Shown here one piece after another: positions 1 to 5,440 of a DNA stretch of 6,131 nucleotides (within the stretch, counting starts at the first letter, position 1; each line of letters starts with the position of its first letter). The translations under genes were made by a program, and so were the position numbers. The notes under the pieces are model-generated. The model did not search any database, was not told the DNA's origin, and was given only the letters and a program-made list of their open reading frames with translations. Source of the DNA: Marinosulfonomonas sp. (lineage in GTDB: Bacteria > Pseudomonadota > Alphaproteobacteria > Rhodobacterales > Rhodobacteraceae); the NCBI GenBank assembly GCA_022712735.1, contig JAFLKA010000481.1, forward strand, positions 1 through 6,131, written 5' to 3'.

Positions 1-76
1 CGTTCGCATTTTTGCGCAACCTGTTCCGAACGCGCAGGCGGCGTTTCTGAAACAGAACTCTTTTGCTGTTTGCCAT
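1..76 (-). CDS. rplR: 50S ribosomal protein L18, N-terminal part (runs off the left edge)
   Basis: The 25 visible residues begin MANSKRVLFQKRRLRVRNRL, the basic N-terminal tail expected of alphaproteobacterial L18, which binds 5S rRNA in the central protuberance of the 50S subunit together with L5. The start ATG lies 11 nt after the rplF stop, and the SD (AAGGA) overlaps that stop codon, so translation is probably coupled to rplF. The position after rplF is the conserved spc order. The rest of the gene, including the 5S-binding core, is outside the window, so integrity cannot be judged. Confidence 0.93.
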   Translation of the reverse strand, partial: MANSKRVLFQKRRLRVRNRLRKNAN

Positions 77-87
77 ACCCTTGGTCC

Positions 88-621
88 TTACTTCTTCTTA
101 CCTTCTTTGCGGAAGATATATTCATCTTTATACTTGATGCCCTTGCCCTTATAGGGCTCCGGTTTACGCCAAGCGCGAATTTCCGCAGCAAACTGACCAA
201 CACGCTGGCTATCAATGCCCTCGACGATGATGATCGTTTGCTTTGGAACAGTGAGCGTCACATCGGACGGCACCTCAATATTAACGTCATGCGACAGACC
301 AAGCGTCAGCTTCAGGGTGTTGCCCTGTAGGGATGCCCGATACCCGATACCGTTCAGTTCCAGCTCTTTTTTGAAGCCTTCTGTCACGCCAGTCACCAGA
401 TTTGCGACCATTGTGCGGCTCATGCCCCACTGTTGGCGCGCACGTTTGGAAGACCCGCGTGGCTTAACCGAAACAATCTCGCCATCGATGGTGATTGTCA
501 CATCGTCCGTTGCTGTAAAGCTAAGCGTGCCTTTCGGCCCCTTAACTTCGATGGTCTGACCTGACAGGGATGCGCTAACACCACTTGGCAGATCGACCAG
601 TTTTTTACCAATTCTCGACAT
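88..621 (-). CDS. rplF: 50S ribosomal protein L6
   Basis: This is a 177-aa protein of the usual bacterial L6 length. L6 has two related alpha/beta domains and binds 23S rRNA near the sarcin-ricin loop and the base of the L7/L12 stalk. The start [12 protein letters not shown] and the N-terminal motif [10 protein letters not shown] (about 25-34) are typical. The C-terminal family signature [11 protein letters not shown] lies at residues 154-164, followed by a lysine-rich end. The ATG follows the rpsH stop by 9 nt, with an SD-like AGGGGA starting inside that stop codon (TAG). It is followed by rplR. No frameshift or missing segment is visible. Confidence 0.98.
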   Translation of the reverse strand: MSRIGKKLVDLPSGVSASLSGQTIEVKGPKGTLSFTATDDVTITIDGEIVSVKPRGSSKRARQQWGMSRTMVANLVTGVTEGFKKELELNGIGYRASLQGNTLKLTLGLSHDVNIEVPSDVTLTVPKQTIIIVEGIDSQRVGQFAAEIRAWRKPEPYKGKGIKYKDEYIFRKEGKKK

Positions 622-630
622 ATCGTTCCC

Positions 631-1023
631 CTAGAATACGGTGCAGAGCACTTCGCCGCCAATATTGGCATTGCGTGCAGAAGCATCCGACATCACGCCC
701 TTGGACGTGGAGACAATCGAGACACCAAGGCCCTGACGGACTGTTGGGATCTCTTTAACGCCCATGTAAACGCGACGGCCGGGGGTCGAAACCCGCTTCA
801 GTTCACGAATGACAGGGGTGCCATCGAAATATTTAAGGCTGATTTCAATCGCCGGATGGCCATCGGCCCCGGTGGTTGGCTCATAGCCACGAATGTAGCC
901 TTCATCAGCCAGCACATCCAGCACCCGAGCGCGAAGCTTGGAGGCAGGTGTGATGACGGTGGACTTACCGCGCATCTGGGAATTCCGGATACGGGTGAGC
1001 ATGTCGCCGATAGGATCGTTCAT
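631..1023 (-). CDS. rpsH: 30S ribosomal protein S8
   Basis: This 130-aa protein matches S8, a primary 16S rRNA binder of the central domain (helix 21 region). It opens with [13 protein letters not shown], the normal S8 N-terminus. The C-terminal signature spans residues 103-130, with the core STSKGVMSD (106-113) and the ending [11 protein letters not shown]. In E. coli S8 also represses the spc operon by binding mRNA near the rplE start; I could not confirm an equivalent fold here. The ATG is 13 nt after the rpsN stop with SD GGGAGAG. Length and spacing are ordinary. Confidence 0.98.
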   Translation of the reverse strand: MNDPIGDMLTRIRNSQMRGKSTVITPASKLRARVLDVLADEGYIRGYEPTTGADGHPAIEISLKYFDGTPVIRELKRVSTPGRRVYMGVKEIPTVRQGLGVSIVSTSKGVMSDASARNANIGGEVLCTVF

Positions 1024-1036
1024 ATCGTTCTCTCCC

Positions 1037-1342
1037 TTACCAGCTAGACTTGACCAAGCCGGGGATCAGGCCATTCGAGCCAAGTTCCCGCAGCGCGATC
1101 CGCGATATTTTGAACTTACGATAGTAAGCATGAGGACGACCCGTCAGCTGACAGCGGTTATGAAGCCGTGTTGCCGATGAATCACGTGGTAGTTTCGCCA
1201 ATTTCAAAGTCGCCTTAAAGCGCTCTTCCATTGGTTTGCTTTCGTCTCTTACGATCTCTTTCAGCGCTGCCCGTTTAGCGGCATATTTTACCACCAACTT
1301 TTGGCGCTTCAGTTCACGTTCAACCATTGCTTTTTTAGCCAT
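1037..1342 (-). CDS. rpsN: 30S ribosomal protein S14, zinc-independent (C-minus) type
   Basis: This 101-aa protein is the long S14 form found in the 30S head. It starts AKKAMVERE and has the C-terminal signature around [15 protein letters not shown] (63-77) followed by [18 protein letters not shown]. Only one cysteine (C64) is present, so the CxxC zinc-ribbon pairs of short S14 are absent; this is the C-minus paralogue usual in proteobacteria. The start is 10 nt after the rplE stop, with an AGGAG SD (1350-1354) that begins within that stop codon. It lies between rplE and rpsH, as in other spc operons. Confidence 0.98.
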   Translation of the reverse strand: MAKKAMVERELKRQKLVVKYAAKRAALKEIVRDESKPMEERFKATLKLAKLPRDSSATRLHNRCQLTGRPHAYYRKFKISRIALRELGSNGLIPGLVKSSW

Positions 1343-1352
1343 GTTCTAACTC

Positions 1353-1922
1353 CTACGCGCTCTGACTTACGAAAGGCATGTTAAGTGCTTTCAACAATGC
1401 CTCCCCTTCCGCATCAGTCTTTGCGGTGGTCGCGATTACGATGTCCATTCCCCAGATTTCATCAACTTTATCATAGTCAACTTCGGGGAAAACGATGTGC
1501 TCTTTCAGACCCATTGCATAGTTGCCACGGCCGTCAAACGATTTCGCGGAAACACCACGGAAATCTCGGACGCGAGGCAGTGCAACAGTGATCAGGCGGT
1601 CCAGAAATTCATACATCTGGTTGCCACGCAGCGTAACTTTGACACCCAGCGGCATATCTTCACGAACCCGAAAGGACGCAACAGATTTTTTCGCCTTGGT
1701 GATCACGACCTTCTGGCCGGCAATCGCCGTCAACTCAGCCTCGGCTGATTTGATTTTCTTGGTGTCTTTTACAGTTTCGCCGATGCCCATGTTCAGCACG
1801 ATTTTATCGAGCCGCGGGATCATCATATCGTTTTTGTAAGAGAACTGTTCTTTCAACGCGGCACGAACGGTGTCTTTATACAGCACCTTCATGCGCGGGG
1901 TGTATTTTGCAGTGTCCAGCAT
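1353..1922 (-). CDS. rplE: 50S ribosomal protein L5
   Basis: This 189-aa protein matches L5, which contacts 5S rRNA and the P-site tRNA at the central protuberance. Visible landmarks are [13 protein letters not shown] (37-49), the basic segment [17 protein letters not shown] (77-93), RVRDFRG (117-123) and the [17 protein letters not shown] region (145-161). The N-terminus carries a short [10 protein letters not shown] leader typical of alphaproteobacteria. The start codon shares one base with the rplX stop (TAATG), implying translational coupling. This is the junction where S8 represses the operon in E. coli, but no matching S8 site was identified here. Confidence 0.98.
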   Translation of the reverse strand: MLDTAKYTPRMKVLYKDTVRAALKEQFSYKNDMMIPRLDKIVLNMGIGETVKDTKKIKSAEAELTAIAGQKVVITKAKKSVASFRVREDMPLGVKVTLRGNQMYEFLDRLITVALPRVRDFRGVSAKSFDGRGNYAMGLKEHIVFPEVDYDKVDEIWGMDIVIATTAKTDAEGEALLKALNMPFVSQSA

Positions 1923-2227
1923 TATACAGTCTCCCCTGTTGTTTTGGCGAAACGAACCTTTTTGCCGTCTTCCATACGGAAACCAACACGGGTTGCTTTG
2001 CCTTTGCTATCAATCAGCGCCAGATTTGACAGCTGGATCGGCATCGCTTGCGGGACGCGGCCCCCCTGTGCGTTCTGGGATTGCTTAACGTGGCGAATGG
2101 AAACATTCACACCGTCCACGATGGCTTTGCCGGTCGACGGGTTCACGGATGAAATTTCACCCTCTTTGCCTTTGTCCTTACCGGTCAGCACGACGATCTT
2201 GTCGCCCTTTTTCAACTTGGCTGCCAT
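1922..2227 (-). CDS. rplX: 50S ribosomal protein L24
   Basis: This 101-aa protein is L24, an early assembly initiator that binds the 5' domain of 23S rRNA near the polypeptide exit. The KOW motif is clear at residues 6-23 ([18 protein letters not shown]), followed by the usual [15 protein letters not shown] segment (38-52). The start lies a single base after the rplN stop (TAA-C-ATG), and the stop overlaps the rplE start, so the three genes rplN-rplX-rplE are tightly coupled. Length is normal for the family. Confidence 0.98.
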   Translation of the reverse strand: MAAKLKKGDKIVVLTGKDKGKEGEISSVNPSTGKAIVDGVNVSIRHVKQSQNAQGGRVPQAMPIQLSNLALIDSKGKATRVGFRMEDGKKVRFAKTTGETV

Positions 2228-2228
2228 G

Positions 2229-2597
2229 TTACAGAACCTCCGGCGCGAGCGAGATGATCTTCATGAAGTTCTTCGCGCGCAACTCACGGCAGACTGGCCC
2301 AAAGATACGGGTGCCCAGCGGCTCGCTTGCGTTGTTGAGGATAACAGCCGCATTGGTGTCAAAGCGGATGGCTGTGCCGTCTTCACGACGGATTTCTTTG
2401 GCGGTGCGCACAACGACGGCCTTACGGACGTCGCCTTTTTTCACGCGACCACGCGGGATGGCTTCTTTGACCGAAACGACAATGATGTCGCCTACGGAAG
2501 CGTATCTACGCTTGGAACCACCCAGAACCTTGATGCACTGAACACGGCGAGCGCCGCTATTGTCAGCAACATCCAGATTGGTCTGCATCTGGATCAT
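2229..2597 (-). CDS. rplN: 50S ribosomal protein L14
   Basis: This 122-aa protein has the exact standard length of L14, a 23S rRNA binder at the subunit interface that contacts S12 and 16S rRNA. It begins [17 protein letters not shown], carries the signature [16 protein letters not shown] (53-68) and ends [10 protein letters not shown]. The start at 2597 is preceded by an SD-like GGGAGA about 7 nt upstream; the internal Met4 is not preferred, because MIQMQT is the conserved L14 N-terminus. It is separated from rpsQ by 72 nt, the longest gap within the downstream r-protein block, at the classical S10/spc boundary. Confidence 0.98.
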   Translation of the reverse strand: MIQMQTNLDVADNSGARRVQCIKVLGGSKRRYASVGDIIVVSVKEAIPRGRVKKGDVRKAVVVRTAKEIRREDGTAIRFDTNAAVILNNASEPLGTRIFGPVCRELRAKNFMKIISLAPEVL

Positions 2598-2615
2598 TTG
2601 ATGTCTCCCGACCTT

Positions 2616-2641
2616 TGGGGGGCGTTATTGCCTATTCCCCA
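2616..2641. repeat. Hairpin in the rpsQ-rplN spacer
   Basis: On the plus strand TGGGG (2616-2620) and GGC (2621-2623) can pair with GCC (2630-2632) and CCCCA (2637-2641), leaving a six-base loop and a four-base bulge (2633-2636). The same fold is available to the minus-strand transcript, about 20 nt before the rplN start. It has no following U-run, so it is not a terminator by itself. It could be a leader structure or mRNA stabiliser, or chance pairing of G- and C-runs. Confidence 0.4.
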
Positions 2642-2653
2642 GGGTTTCGATTA

Positions 2654-2683
2654 ACTGAAAACTGTTGGCTTATTCGGCCAACA
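2654..2683 (-). terminator. Weak terminator- or attenuator-like hairpin spanning the rpsQ stop
   Basis: In minus-strand orientation TGTTGGC (2683-2677) and GCCAACA (2669-2663) form a perfect 7-bp stem around a 7-nt loop that contains the rpsQ stop codon. It is followed directly by GTTTTCAGTT, a U-rich but interrupted tract. The stem is short, and the genes on either side are normally co-expressed, so partial termination or processing between rpsQ and rplN is more likely than full termination. Confidence 0.4.
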
Positions 2684-2900
2684 CTTCCCAGCGTTTCGTC
2701 TTTGAAATTGGCTTACATTCCTGAATGCGGACTTTGTCACCAACATTAAAAGCGTTCTTTTCATCGTGGGCCCGATATTTTTTGGACTTACGAATGGTTT
2801 TCTTCAAAACAGGGTGCGTAAAGCGACGTTCAACGGAAACCGTTACGGTTTGCTCGTTTTGGTTGCTGGTTACGGTGCCAGTAAGGATACGTTTGGGCAT
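2670..2900 (-). CDS. rpsQ: 30S ribosomal protein S17
   Basis: This 76-aa protein is S17, an OB-fold primary binder of the 5' domain of 16S rRNA. It starts [20 protein letters not shown] and carries the family signature [18 protein letters not shown] at residues 54-71. The start is 12 nt after the rpmC stop, with AGGAG (2909-2913) overlapping that stop codon as the SD. The gene ends inside the loop of a small stem-loop (2663-2683). Length and order (rpmC-rpsQ-rplN) are standard. Confidence 0.98.
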   Translation of the reverse strand: MPKRILTGTVTSNQNEQTVTVSVERRFTHPVLKKTIRKSKKYRAHDEKNAFNVGDKVRIQECKPISKTKRWEVLAE

Positions 2901-2912
2901 ATTACTAGGCTC

Positions 2913-3119
2913 CTATTCTTCAGATGCTGCAGCTGCAGCTTTTTCATTGAGAATTGTTTTGACACGGGCCGCATCACGGCGGGCCGCGCGCATACGTGCA
3001 GTGGCTTCCACTTGGCCAGTGGCCTGTTGGAAGCGCAGGTTAAACGATTCTTTTTTCAGACTTGCCAGCTCTTCTTGCAGCTGGTCAGGCGTTTTATCGC
3101 GTAGTTCATTGGCGTTCAT
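2913..3119 (-). CDS. rpmC: 50S ribosomal protein L29
   Basis: This 68-aa helical protein is L29, which sits near the peptide exit tunnel next to L23. [18 protein letters not shown] is the typical start, and [12 protein letters not shown] (27-38) is the family core. The tail is an alanine run (61-65) then SEE. SD AAAGGA (3128-3133) lies 8 nt before the ATG. In most bacteria rpmC directly follows rplP, often with overlap or a few bases; here 1.19 kb separates them, and rpmC is the first r-protein gene of the downstream block. It therefore needs its own promoter or readthrough from above. No clear sigma-70 promoter was found. Confidence 0.97.
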   Translation of the reverse strand: MNANELRDKTPDQLQEELASLKKESFNLRFQQATGQVEATARMRAARRDAARVKTILNEKAAAAASEE

Positions 3120-3361
3120 CGCCCATATCCTTTCAACATCACCAGAAGGCCCCCGTTTGGGTCACCCTGATTCTAGTGGAGATCATAGTGAAGTTGTCCC
3201 AGTAAACCGCTCTTGGTGATAAGGCAAGGATTGATTTGGGGGCGGCGCTAAATGCCCAGACCTGTCGCCCCACGACATAAGCGCGGCGAACGCATCCTTG
3301 GGTGATAGTTAAACTTTTAGCTTCAATTTTCATGACTATCTTAAACACACACAGGTGCGTC
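3120..3361. promoter_or_regulatory. Divergent intergenic region between rpmC and the plus-strand orphan gene
   Basis: These 242 bp separate the starts of rpmC (minus) and the 129-aa gene (plus), so promoters for both are expected here. The part at 3301-3360 counts to about 35% GC, the most AT-rich line I counted, and carries inverted hexamers GATAGT (3304-3309) and ACTATC (3335-3340) plus two copies of TTAAAC (3309-3314, 3341-3346). On the minus strand TATGAT (complement of 3182-3187) is a five-of-six match to the -10 consensus but lacks a good -35. A long potential stem-loop covers 3138-3220. No convincing complete promoter was identified on either strand. Confidence 0.5.
3138..3220 (-). ncRNA. 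Possible structured 5' leader of rpmC
   Basis: In minus-strand orientation ATCACCAAGAG (3220-3210) can pair with CTTCTGGTGAT (3148-3138), with one A-C mismatch and one G-U pair. Inside this, GTTT and GGG can pair with CCC and AAAC around a three-base bulge. The outer stem ends five bases before the rpmC SD (3128-3133), so it could affect ribosome access. This is a hand-drawn fold without covariation evidence, and it applies only if transcription starts upstream of 3220. I do not recognise it as a known ribosomal-protein leader family. Confidence 0.3.
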
Positions 3362-3751
3362 ATGAAATACGAAGTCCGAACCAAATCATTAGCCCAAGCT
3401 GTCACTATGTCGGTGGGCCACCAAAAAGCTCCACTGAGCAAAAAATCATCAACCACTATCTACGCTGGTGAAGGTGGGAATTACAGCAGTTCAGATTTGG
3501 ACGTGGATGTAGAGCGCGGGTTTTCATACACCATTTCATGGTCGGCACATAAAGATGCCGGTGAAGGTGCCAACTATGGAATTAATATCCGTTCATATGA
3601 TGGGCACGGAAACCACAGAGAAGCCTTCGATAGCTCTGGCAGCGTTTCCTTCACGGCCAAAACGACTGGAACAATCAGCTTTTCTATTGGTGTCAGCTAT
3701 AGCGCGGCTTCAATATTTGGCAACTACCCTGTAGATATTGACATCGACTAA
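3362..3751 (+). CDS. Hypothetical beta-rich protein with repeated AGEGxNY motif
   Basis: I do not recognise this 129-aa protein. It is opposite in orientation to the surrounding r-protein genes. The N-terminus (1-30) is polar and basic, with no signal peptide. From residue 31 it alternates beta-prone stretches with glycine-rich turns: AGEGGNY (35-41), DLDVDVERGFSYTISW (45-60), AGEGANY (66-72), GINIRSYDG (73-81), SVSFTAKTTGTISFSIGVSY (94-113) and a final GNYPVDIDID (120-129). This suggests a small beta-sandwich or repeat fold; that is inference. The ATG at 3362 is chosen because AGGTG precedes it by about 5 nt. An in-frame ATG at 3332 and a GTG at 3302 would add 10 or 20 residues but lack an SD. 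GC over 3361-3720 counts to about 47%, below the r-protein genes. It ends 18 bp from a convergent gene. Confidence 0.6.
   Translation: MKYEVRTKSLAQAVTMSVGHQKAPLSKKSSTTIYAGEGGNYSSSDLDVDVERGFSYTISWSAHKDAGEGANYGINIRSYDGHGNHREAFDSSGSVSFTAKTTGTISFSIGVSYSAASIFGNYPVDIDID
3464..3577 (+). repeat. Direct repeat encoding AGEG(G/A)NY
   Basis: Two 21-bp copies at 3464-3484 and 3557-3577 match at 16 of 21 positions and lie 93 bp (31 codons) apart, in frame. They encode AGEGGNY and AGEGANY. Some differences are synonymous, which suggests an old internal duplication kept at the protein level rather than recent DNA slippage. Confidence 0.55.
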
Positions 3752-3769
3752 ATGCCTTATCCACTTAAC

Positions 3770-3781
3770 TTACCATGGTAA
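3770..3781. repeat. 12-bp perfect palindrome at the 3' end of the membrane gene
   Basis: TTACCATGGTAA is perfectly self-complementary and covers the last codons and stop of the minus-strand gene, close to the end of the convergent plus-strand gene. It has no following T-run on either strand, so it is not a standard terminator. It may be a chance palindrome. Confidence 0.45.
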
Positions 3782-4147
3782 ATTATCCATCATCCAAAGC
3801 GGAAACCGTTTAATTTGCCCAAGCTCGTATAAGAACGATGTCAAAACAGGGTATTGCAGGTAATAGGCGCAATAAAATGTCACCCCCGCAAATCCCAATG
3901 CTAAGGGCCGATTTTTATCGGCCCTATAGGCCCACCAGAGAAAAATTAGACCTGGGCCAAAAAGCCATGTCCAGCTGCCGAATGTTGCAACTGCATTACC
4001 GATCCAGACTTTACCCAATATCGCACGCTGGAATGCGGCATTGAAAATGATTTCCTGATTCAGATGATACAGCACAAATCCTGCAACCTGCACCGTTAGA
4101 AGGCGGGGGATGTCTATCTTTGGAACTGTGCGTATGGAATTGGTCAT
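3770..4147 (-). CDS. Hypothetical small membrane protein
   Basis: I do not recognise this 125-aa protein. It is rich in aromatic and hydrophobic residues. Likely membrane segments are about 47-74 (with SWTWLFGPGLIFLWWAY) and 81-107 (with LALGFAGVTFYCAYYLQY), separated by the charged turn RADKNR (75-80). A weaker hydrophobic stretch lies at 16-29. The basic N-terminus and an IKR segment (112-114) flank these, consistent with a two- or three-pass inner-membrane protein. It shares the r-protein strand but lies downstream of a terminator after rplP. No SD precedes the ATG; a candidate promoter 10 nt upstream would give an almost leaderless mRNA. Its stop is 18 bp from the end of the convergent plus-strand gene. 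No catalytic motif is visible, and its function is unknown. Confidence 0.6.
   Translation of the reverse strand: MTNSIRTVPKIDIPRLLTVQVAGFVLYHLNQEIIFNAAFQRAILGKVWIGNAVATFGSWTWLFGPGLIFLWWAYRADKNRPLALGFAGVTFYCAYYLQYPVLTSFLYELGQIKRFPLWMMDNLPW
3904..3925. repeat. Strong inverted repeat inside the membrane-protein gene
   Basis: AGGGCCGAT (3904-3912) and ATCGGCCCT (3917-3925) are perfect 9-bp arms around a four-base loop. On the minus-strand mRNA the loop is AAAA, and the hairpin encodes residues R75-L82, the charged turn between the two main hydrophobic segments. There is no T-run after it on either strand. Confidence 0.7.
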
Positions 4148-4156
4148 TGGCCATGC

Positions 4157-4186
4157 ATAATGCAGACTTCTGAATTTTTGGTTGAA
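4157..4186 (-). promoter_or_regulatory. Candidate promoter of the small membrane-protein gene
   Basis: In minus-strand orientation TTCAAC (4186-4181) and CATTAT (4162-4157) are separated by 18 bp and each match the sigma-70 consensus at about four of six positions. Initiation about 7 nt after the -10 would fall within a few bases of the ATG at 4147. The region lies just after the rplP terminator, where a new promoter is needed. The matches are modest, so this is tentative. Confidence 0.3.
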
Positions 4187-4193
4187 AGATGCG

Positions 4194-4224
4194 AAAACCC
4201 CCGCCAGAAACTGACGGGGGTTTT
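4194..4224 (-). terminator. Intrinsic terminator downstream of rplP
   Basis: Arms AAAACCCCCG (4194-4203) and CGGGGGTTTT (4215-4224) pair perfectly, continue through CAG/CTG (4205-4207, 4211-4213) and leave a three-base loop. The single non-Watson-Crick position (4204/4214) is a C-A mismatch in plus-strand RNA but a G-U pair in minus-strand RNA, so the stem is fully paired only in the rplP direction. In that direction UUUU ends the stem and is followed by CGCAUCUUU. The plus direction also has a T-rich tail (TTTTATTATTTT), so bidirectional action is possible. Confidence 0.8.
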
Positions 4225-4250
4225 ATTATTTTACCGGTAGGCGGCCCGCA

Positions 4251-4266
4251 GGTTTTCTAGAAAACC
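4251..4266. repeat. 16-bp perfect palindrome
   Basis: GGTTTTCTAGAAAACC is perfectly self-complementary with no spacer. With one mismatch it extends to 4248-4269, and further flanking bases CGGTA (4235-4239) and TACCG (4272-4276) can also pair. It lies between the rplP-proximal hairpin and the terminator. As DNA it looks like a dimeric-protein operator; as RNA it would need a small loop opened at CTAG. Function unknown. Confidence 0.6.
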
Positions 4267-4278
4267 CGCTATACCGCT

Positions 4279-4303
4279 CTGCGACAATCTACGATTGTCG
4301 CAG
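4279..4303. repeat. Perfect hairpin immediately after the rplP stop
   Basis: CTGCGACAATC (4279-4289) and GATTGTCGCAG (4293-4303) are perfect 11-bp arms around a three-base loop. The repeat starts one base after the rplP stop codon in transcript orientation. No T-run follows, so it is more likely an mRNA 3'-end stabiliser or processing element, or a DNA-level site, than a terminator. Confidence 0.75.
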
Positions 4304-4304
4304 G

Positions 4305-4718
4305 CTACCAGTCTTCACGAACGATCGTGCGGGTTTTCACCGGCAGTTTCATCGCCGCCAGACGCAGCGCTTCACGCGCCACGGCATCGGTCACGCCGTC
4401 AATCTCGAACAACACGCGGCCAGGTTTAACCTTGGCTGCCCAGAAATCGACAGAACCTTTACCTTTACCCATCCGAACCTCGGTAGGTTTGGATGTGACA
4501 GGGGTGTCTGGGAAAATACGGATCCAGACACGGCCTTGGCGTTTCATGTGACGGGTCATTGCACGACGGGCTGCCTCGATCTGACGCGCAGTGATGCGTT
4601 CAGGTTCGATGGTTTTCAGACCGTATGTGCCAAAGTTCAGCGTCGTGCCGCCCTTGGCTTCGCCGCGAATACGGCCTTTGTGCATCTTGCGGAATTTAGT
4701 ACGCTTTGGTTGTAGCAT
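4305..4718 (-). CDS. rplP: 50S ribosomal protein L16
   Basis: This 137-aa protein is L16, a 23S rRNA binder near the A site and 5S rRNA. It starts [19 protein letters not shown], and carries the signature [20 protein letters not shown] (82-101). The arginine in VRMGKGKG (R82) corresponds to the residue hydroxylated in E. coli L16. The start is 14 nt after the rpsC stop, with a very strong SD AAGGAGGG (4727-4734) that overlaps that stop codon. Three inverted repeats and a terminator follow, so rplP is probably the last gene of the upstream transcript, unlike the usual arrangement in which rpmC follows at once. Confidence 0.98.
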   Translation of the reverse strand: MLQPKRTKFRKMHKGRIRGEAKGGTTLNFGTYGLKTIEPERITARQIEAARRAMTRHMKRQGRVWIRIFPDTPVTSKPTEVRMGKGKGSVDFWAAKVKPGRVLFEIDGVTDAVAREALRLAAMKLPVKTRTIVREDW

Positions 4719-4732
4719 TTCTCATACCCTCC

Positions 4733-5440
4733 TTAGCGACGGCCGCCGGCACCACGAGGTGCAGGGCCTTGCTGGAGTTGCTCTAGCCTACGGTCACGCG
4801 CTTGTGGATCGTGTTCCATGATCTCGCCTTTGAAGATCCAGACCTTGATCCCGATGATGCCATAGGCAGTCATCGCTTCTGCGTGTGCGTAGTCGATATC
4901 GGCCCGCAATGTGTGGAGCGGAACACGCCCCTCACGGTACCATTCTGTGCGCGCAATCTCGGCACCGCCAAGACGACCAGCAACATTCACACGAATGCCA
5001 AGGGCACCCATACGCATGGTCGTTTGAACTGTGCGCTTCATTGCACGACGGAAGGAAACACGACGTTCCAGCTGTTGTGCGATGTTTTCAGCAACCAGTG
5101 CTGCGTCCATTTCAGGTTTGCGAACTTCTACGATGTTCAGGTGCAATTCGCTGTCGGTCATCGCGGCCAGTTTTTTACGCAGAGTTTCGATGTCTGCGCC
5201 TTTCTTGCCGATGATAACGCCAGGACGTGCGGTGTGAACTGTGACGCGGCATTTCTTGTGCGGACGTTCGATGATTACACGGCTGATACCAGCCTGCTTG
5301 CAATCGTCTTTGATGAACGCGCGCATTTTGATATCTTCCAGCAGAAGGTTACCGAAATCTTTGGATTCCGCATACCAGCGGCTGTCCCAGGTGCGGTTGA
5401 TCTGCAGGCGCATACCAATTGGATTAATCTTTTGACCCAT
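4733..5440 (-). CDS. rpsC: 30S ribosomal protein S3
   Basis: This 235-aa protein is S3, part of the 30S head and the mRNA entry site. It begins [20 protein letters not shown]. The KH domain shows [10 protein letters not shown] with the GxxG loop at 78-81, and the C-terminal domain signature runs from [18 protein letters not shown] (171-188) to KVWIFKGE (199-206). The tail [18 protein letters not shown] resembles rhodobacterial S3. The start codon shares one base with the rplV stop (TAATG), implying translational coupling. Confidence 0.98.
   Translation of the reverse strand: MGQKINPIGMRLQINRTWDSRWYAESKDFGNLLLEDIKMRAFIKDDCKQAGISRVIIERPHKKCRVTVHTARPGVIIGKKGADIETLRKKLAAMTDSELHLNIVEVRKPEMDAALVAENIAQQLERRVSFRRAMKRTVQTTMRMGALGIRVNVAGRLGGAEIARTEWYREGRVPLHTLRADIDYAHAEAMTAYGIIGIKVWIFKGEIMEHDPQARDRRLEQLQQGPAPRGAGGRR

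Noticed and set aside
2926..2939. 14-bp palindrome GCTGCAGCTGCAGC at the 3' end of rpmC
   Set aside because: It is explained by alternating Ala codons in the C-terminal alanine run of L29, and no T-run follows at the right distance.
3139..3333. Minus-strand 64-aa reading frame starting MKIEAKSLTI and ending 19 nt before the rpmC start
   Set aside because: The position would suit a leader peptide or coupled gene, but there is only a weak AAGATAG upstream, the protein has no recognisable pattern, and it lies over the AT-rich patch and the potential rpmC leader fold. Ribosome profiling would decide; the support is too weak to annotate.
3302..3361. Extended start (GTG at 3302 or ATG at 3332) for the plus-strand orphan, giving a hydrophobic N-terminus
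   Set aside because: IVKLLASIFMTIL superficially resembles a signal sequence, but neither start has an SD, it lacks a normal cleavage region, and it runs through the AT-rich likely promoter. The ATG at 3362 has AGGTG upstream.
3852..3874. TATTGC/GCAATA inverted hexamers in the membrane-protein gene
   Set aside because: Short arms with an 11-base loop in AT-rich coding sequence are expected by chance.
3785..4147. Plus-strand open frames across the membrane-protein gene
   Set aside because: They lack SD and plausible protein character. The minus-strand frame has coherent hydrophobic segments and a credible upstream region.
3120..4304. Insertion sequence or integrated element
   Set aside because: No transposase or integrase frame, no terminal inverted repeats at the edges and no visible target duplication were found.
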